Assembly: GCF_002435945.1 (NCBI RefSeq)
Contig: NZ_DIXC01000007.1
Coordinates: 1 to 41,710 of the forward strand
Length of the DNA stretch: 41,710 nucleotides
From: Mesotoga sp. UBA6090
GTDB taxonomy: Bacteria > Thermotogota > Thermotogae > Petrotogales > Kosmotogaceae
Direction: 5' to 3'
Positions 40,317 to 41,710 of the stretch are shown in pieces (position 1 is the stretch's first letter; every line of letters starts with the position of its first letter). Position numbers and translations under genes: made by a program. Below the pieces are notes generated by a model, which was not told the DNA's origin, did no database searches, and was given only the letters and a program-made list of their open reading frames with translations.

Positions 40317-41112
40317 AACGGAGAGAATCAGAATTGGTATTGTTCAGTTCAAAGCAGATAATGATGAGCCGGGTGAGAATCTGGAGAAGGCGACAAGCTA
40401 TATTGAGAGTCTTGTTGAAGAAGATGTGAACATTGTTGTTCTTCCAGAGATGTTTAACAGCGGATATGGAACCGATGAAGACACTGTCAAAAATGCAGTC
40501 GAGATGCAGGAGGAGACAGAAGAGGTTCTTTCGGCGCTTGCCGATTACAATGACATTGCAATTGTTGGTGGAATGGTGAACAAGACGAAAGACGGTCTTT
40601 TCAATTCCACTGTAATAATGCTTCCTTATCTTGAAGCGATTTACTACAACAAAACTCACCTTTTCCGCGAAGAAAAAAAAGTCTTCACCCCTGGCAAAGA
40701 ATTCAAGTCTTTTGAGTATTCGGGTGTGAAGTTTGGACTACTTATGTGCTATGAAATCGGGTTCCCCGAAATCTCGAGAAAACTCTGCAGGCAAGGAGCC
40801 GAGGTTCTCTTAGTTCCATTCGCCTTTGGAAGAGAGAGAAGAATGATTTACGATACTGCGACCAGAGCTCGTTCAATTGAGAACGGGTGCTTCCTTGCGG
40901 CGGCCAGTCAAGTTGGATCGAATAAGTCTATGAACTTTGTCGGAGAAAGCAGAATTGTTTCGCCTTCAGGGGAAATCATTGCAGATTGTGGTGGCGCAGA
41001 AGGTTTTGCTTTTGCCGATGTTGACTCTAAGCTTGTCAAGAGATATCGATTCAACGAGAGTCGCGATTCTCATGGGTACTTTTCTAACTTCAGAGACGAT
41101 CTATACGTTTGA
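40309..41112 (+). CDS. Carbon-nitrogen hydrolase (nitrilase superfamily)
   Basis: 267 residues. The Glu-Lys-Cys triad is visible: VVLPEMFNSGY (Glu), YYNKTHLF (Lys) and LLMCYEIGFPE (Cys). The C-terminal SQVG....F.G.SRIVSPSGEII is typical of amidases such as omega-amidase/NIT2 or carbamoylputrescine amidase relatives. Reaction: hydrolysis of a non-peptide C-N bond, substrate unknown. ATG 40309 (MSRTERIRIGIVQF) fits the family; two Mets further upstream lie within the previous gene. Confidence 0.9.
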   Translation: MSRTERIRIGIVQFKADNDEPGENLEKATSYIESLVEEDVNIVVLPEMFNSGYGTDEDTVKNAVEMQEETEEVLSALADYNDIAIVGGMVNKTKDGLFNSTVIMLPYLEAIYYNKTHLFREEKKVFTPGKEFKSFEYSGVKFGLLMCYEIGFPEISRKLCRQGAEVLLVPFAFGRERRMIYDTATRARSIENGCFLAAASQVGSNKSMNFVGESRIVSPSGEIIADCGGAEGFAFADVDSKLVKRYRFNESRDSHGYFSNFRDDLYV

Positions 41113-41119
41113 AACCCGG

Positions 41120-41148
41120 TTGACAGGTTCATTCCCATGAGATACAAT
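41120..41148 (+). promoter_or_regulatory. Strong promoter of tRNA-Lys (and probably infC)
   Basis: TTGACA (41120-41125, perfect), 17-base spacer, TACAAT (41143-41148, 5 of 6). Transcription should begin near 41155, 7 bases before the tRNA. Confidence 0.85.
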
Positions 41149-41161
41149 AAATACCGTTAGT

Positions 41162-41237
41162 GGGCCGTTAGCTCAGCAGGCAGAGCGATTGATTCTTAAT
41201 CAATAGGTTGCAGGTTCGATCCCTGCACGGCTCACCA
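41162..41237 (+). tRNA. tRNA-Lys (anticodon CTT)
   Basis: A complete cloverleaf can be drawn: acceptor GGGCCGT with ACGGCTC (one G-T pair), D-stem GCTC/GAGC, anticodon stem ATTGA/TCAAT with loop TTCTTAA (anticodon CTT), T-arm GCAGG-TTCGATC-CCTGC, discriminator A and encoded CCA (41235-41237). Confidence 0.96.
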
Positions 41238-41252
41238 GAGAGTGTAAATTAA

Positions 41253-41346
41253 GTGGAGATTTTCTCCCACCCCCGCCCGAAGGTTGAGGGGTCAATACCT
41301 TAAGAATAGGTTATTGACATGGCGGGATATTCCGCCAATTTTTTTT
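41253..41346 (+). ncRNA. Structured infC leader with attenuator
   Basis: Between the tRNA and infC lie stacked hairpins: GTGGAGA/TCTCCCAC (41253-41270, one bulge), ACCCC/GGGGT around 41269-41291, GTCAATACCT/AGGTTATTGAC (41291-41318, one bulge), then a terminator. No separate promoter is evident. Such leaders before infC-rpmI-rplT are known to be attenuated by ribosomal protein L20 or regulated by IF-3; that this one works the same way is inference. Confidence 0.6.
41320..41346 (+). terminator. Terminator/attenuator just before infC
   Basis: TGGCGG and CCGCCA enclose GATATT, followed by AATTTTTTTT. It ends only 16 bases before the infC start, so it must be bypassed for infC to be expressed, as in an attenuator. 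Confidence 0.85.
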
Positions 41347-41361
41347 GAGAGGTGATGTAGT

Positions 41362-41710
41362 ATCGCAAGAGGTGATTCAACACCGAAAAACAATGAAATA
41401 ATGACGAAGACGGTGAGACTTGTTGACATTAACGGGGAACAGCTGGGTGTTGTTCAAACATCAGAAGCGCTTAGGATTGCGAGAGAGAAGGGTCTAGATC
41501 TAGTTCTTGTGGCACCTGCGGCAAATCCGCCGGTTGCAAGAATCATGGATTACGGAAAGTATAAGTACGAAAAGGACAAGCGAAAGAAGGAAGCCAAGAA
41601 GAAGACCAAGCAGTCACAGCTTAAAGAGATGAAATTCAGGATCAGGATTGATGAGCATGATTTCCAGACTAAGACGAACAGGATAAAAGAATTCCTTGAA
41701 AAGGGAAGTA
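41362..41710 (+). CDS. infC: Translation initiation factor IF-3 (5' part), AUC start
   Basis: IF-3 checks start codons and keeps subunits apart. The visible 116 codons show KNNEI, VRLVDINGEQLGV, EALRIAREKGLDLVLVAP, NPPVARIMDYGKYKYE, KK.KQ.QLKEMKFR and RIDEHDF, all family features; the C-terminal domain lies outside the window. No ATG, GTG or TTG occurs upstream of the conserved NNEI in frame; the only suitable codon is ATC at 41362, with a strong AGAGGTGAT 5 bases before it. The next ATG (41401) would drop the conserved NNEI. infC is known for AUU-type starts that allow autoregulation, so AUC is plausible. Confidence 0.9.
   Translation, partial: MARGDSTPKNNEIMTKTVRLVDINGEQLGVVQTSEALRIAREKGLDLVLVAPAANPPVARIMDYGKYKYEKDKRKKEAKKKTKQSQLKEMKFRIRIDEHDFQTKTNRIKEFLEKGS

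Noticed and set aside
1..41710. CRISPR array
   Set aside because: No regularly spaced short repeats anywhere in the window; the only long repeat is the pair at 27759 and 31330.

Overview
This looks like a chromosomal segment of a mesophilic member of the Thermotogota, most likely Mesotoga or a close relative in the Kosmotogaceae. The inference rests on a compact layout, moderate GC, AGA/AGG-rich arginine codons, very strong GGAGG-type ribosome binding sites that often precede GTG or TTG starts, and cell-envelope genes (C-terminal-Phe beta barrels, coiled-coil lipoproteins) of the kind expected under a toga. No 16S gene is present, so the genus is an inference.

Layout. 1-1356: 5' part of a repeat-rich lipoprotein gene (minus strand), then about 900 bp without a recognisable gene. 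2205-7645 (minus): yceD-rpmF-plsX-glmS-(unclear short region)-rsfS, then rpsB with its terminator. 7704-10042 (minus): NitT/TauT-type ABC importer. 10258-14392 (plus): hup, then a DUF881 protein, a LysM/degenerate M23/3D lipoprotein and a predicted beta-propeller. 14385-17061 (minus): cysK, cysE and an MFS transporter. 17108-20132 (plus): two tandem Wzi-like outer-membrane barrels ending at a bidirectional terminator. 20209-21359 (minus): AI-2E-type permease with a small TTG-started membrane-protein gene overlapping its 3' end in another frame. 21435-24683: exported protein, TetR regulator with a palindromic operator over its own promoter, carbamate kinase and ornithine carbamoyltransferase. 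24847-27794 (plus): argS-rlmD. 32912-41112: ptb, a ThiS-like carrier, a PHP phosphoesterase, a protein kinase, a lipid/thio-modification operon (ispA-like, bifunctional nuclease, plsC, thiI), a TPR protein, a membrane protein and a nitrilase-family hydrolase. 41162 to the end: tRNA-Lys(CTT) and a structured leader preceding infC, which appears to start at AUC.

The accessory part is 27759-32790. A 177-bp segment holding the last 11 sense codons of rlmD (23S rRNA m5U methyltransferase) plus downstream DNA occurs twice in direct orientation (27759-27935 and 31330-31506, two mismatches). Between the copies lies a 3.4-kb cassette with foreign composition: a frameshifted helical-protein gene, an MGT-family glycosyltransferase and a PHB-depolymerase-type esterase. 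Just before the right copy, and in frame with it, are two further rlmD-like C-terminal motifs (VDMFPxT), which suggests repeated integration into the 3' end of rlmD. To the right lies an Fpg/Nei-family glycosylase gene broken by two compensating one-base frameshifts. No integrase or transposase is visible, so this looks like a decayed or non-autonomous integrated element.

The remaining genes are mostly housekeeping: translation (rpsB, rpmF, rsfS, infC, argS, tRNA-Lys, rlmD), envelope and lipid precursors (glmS, plsX, plsC, prenyl synthase), cysteine synthesis, arginine/citrulline catabolism and acyl-phosphate metabolism.
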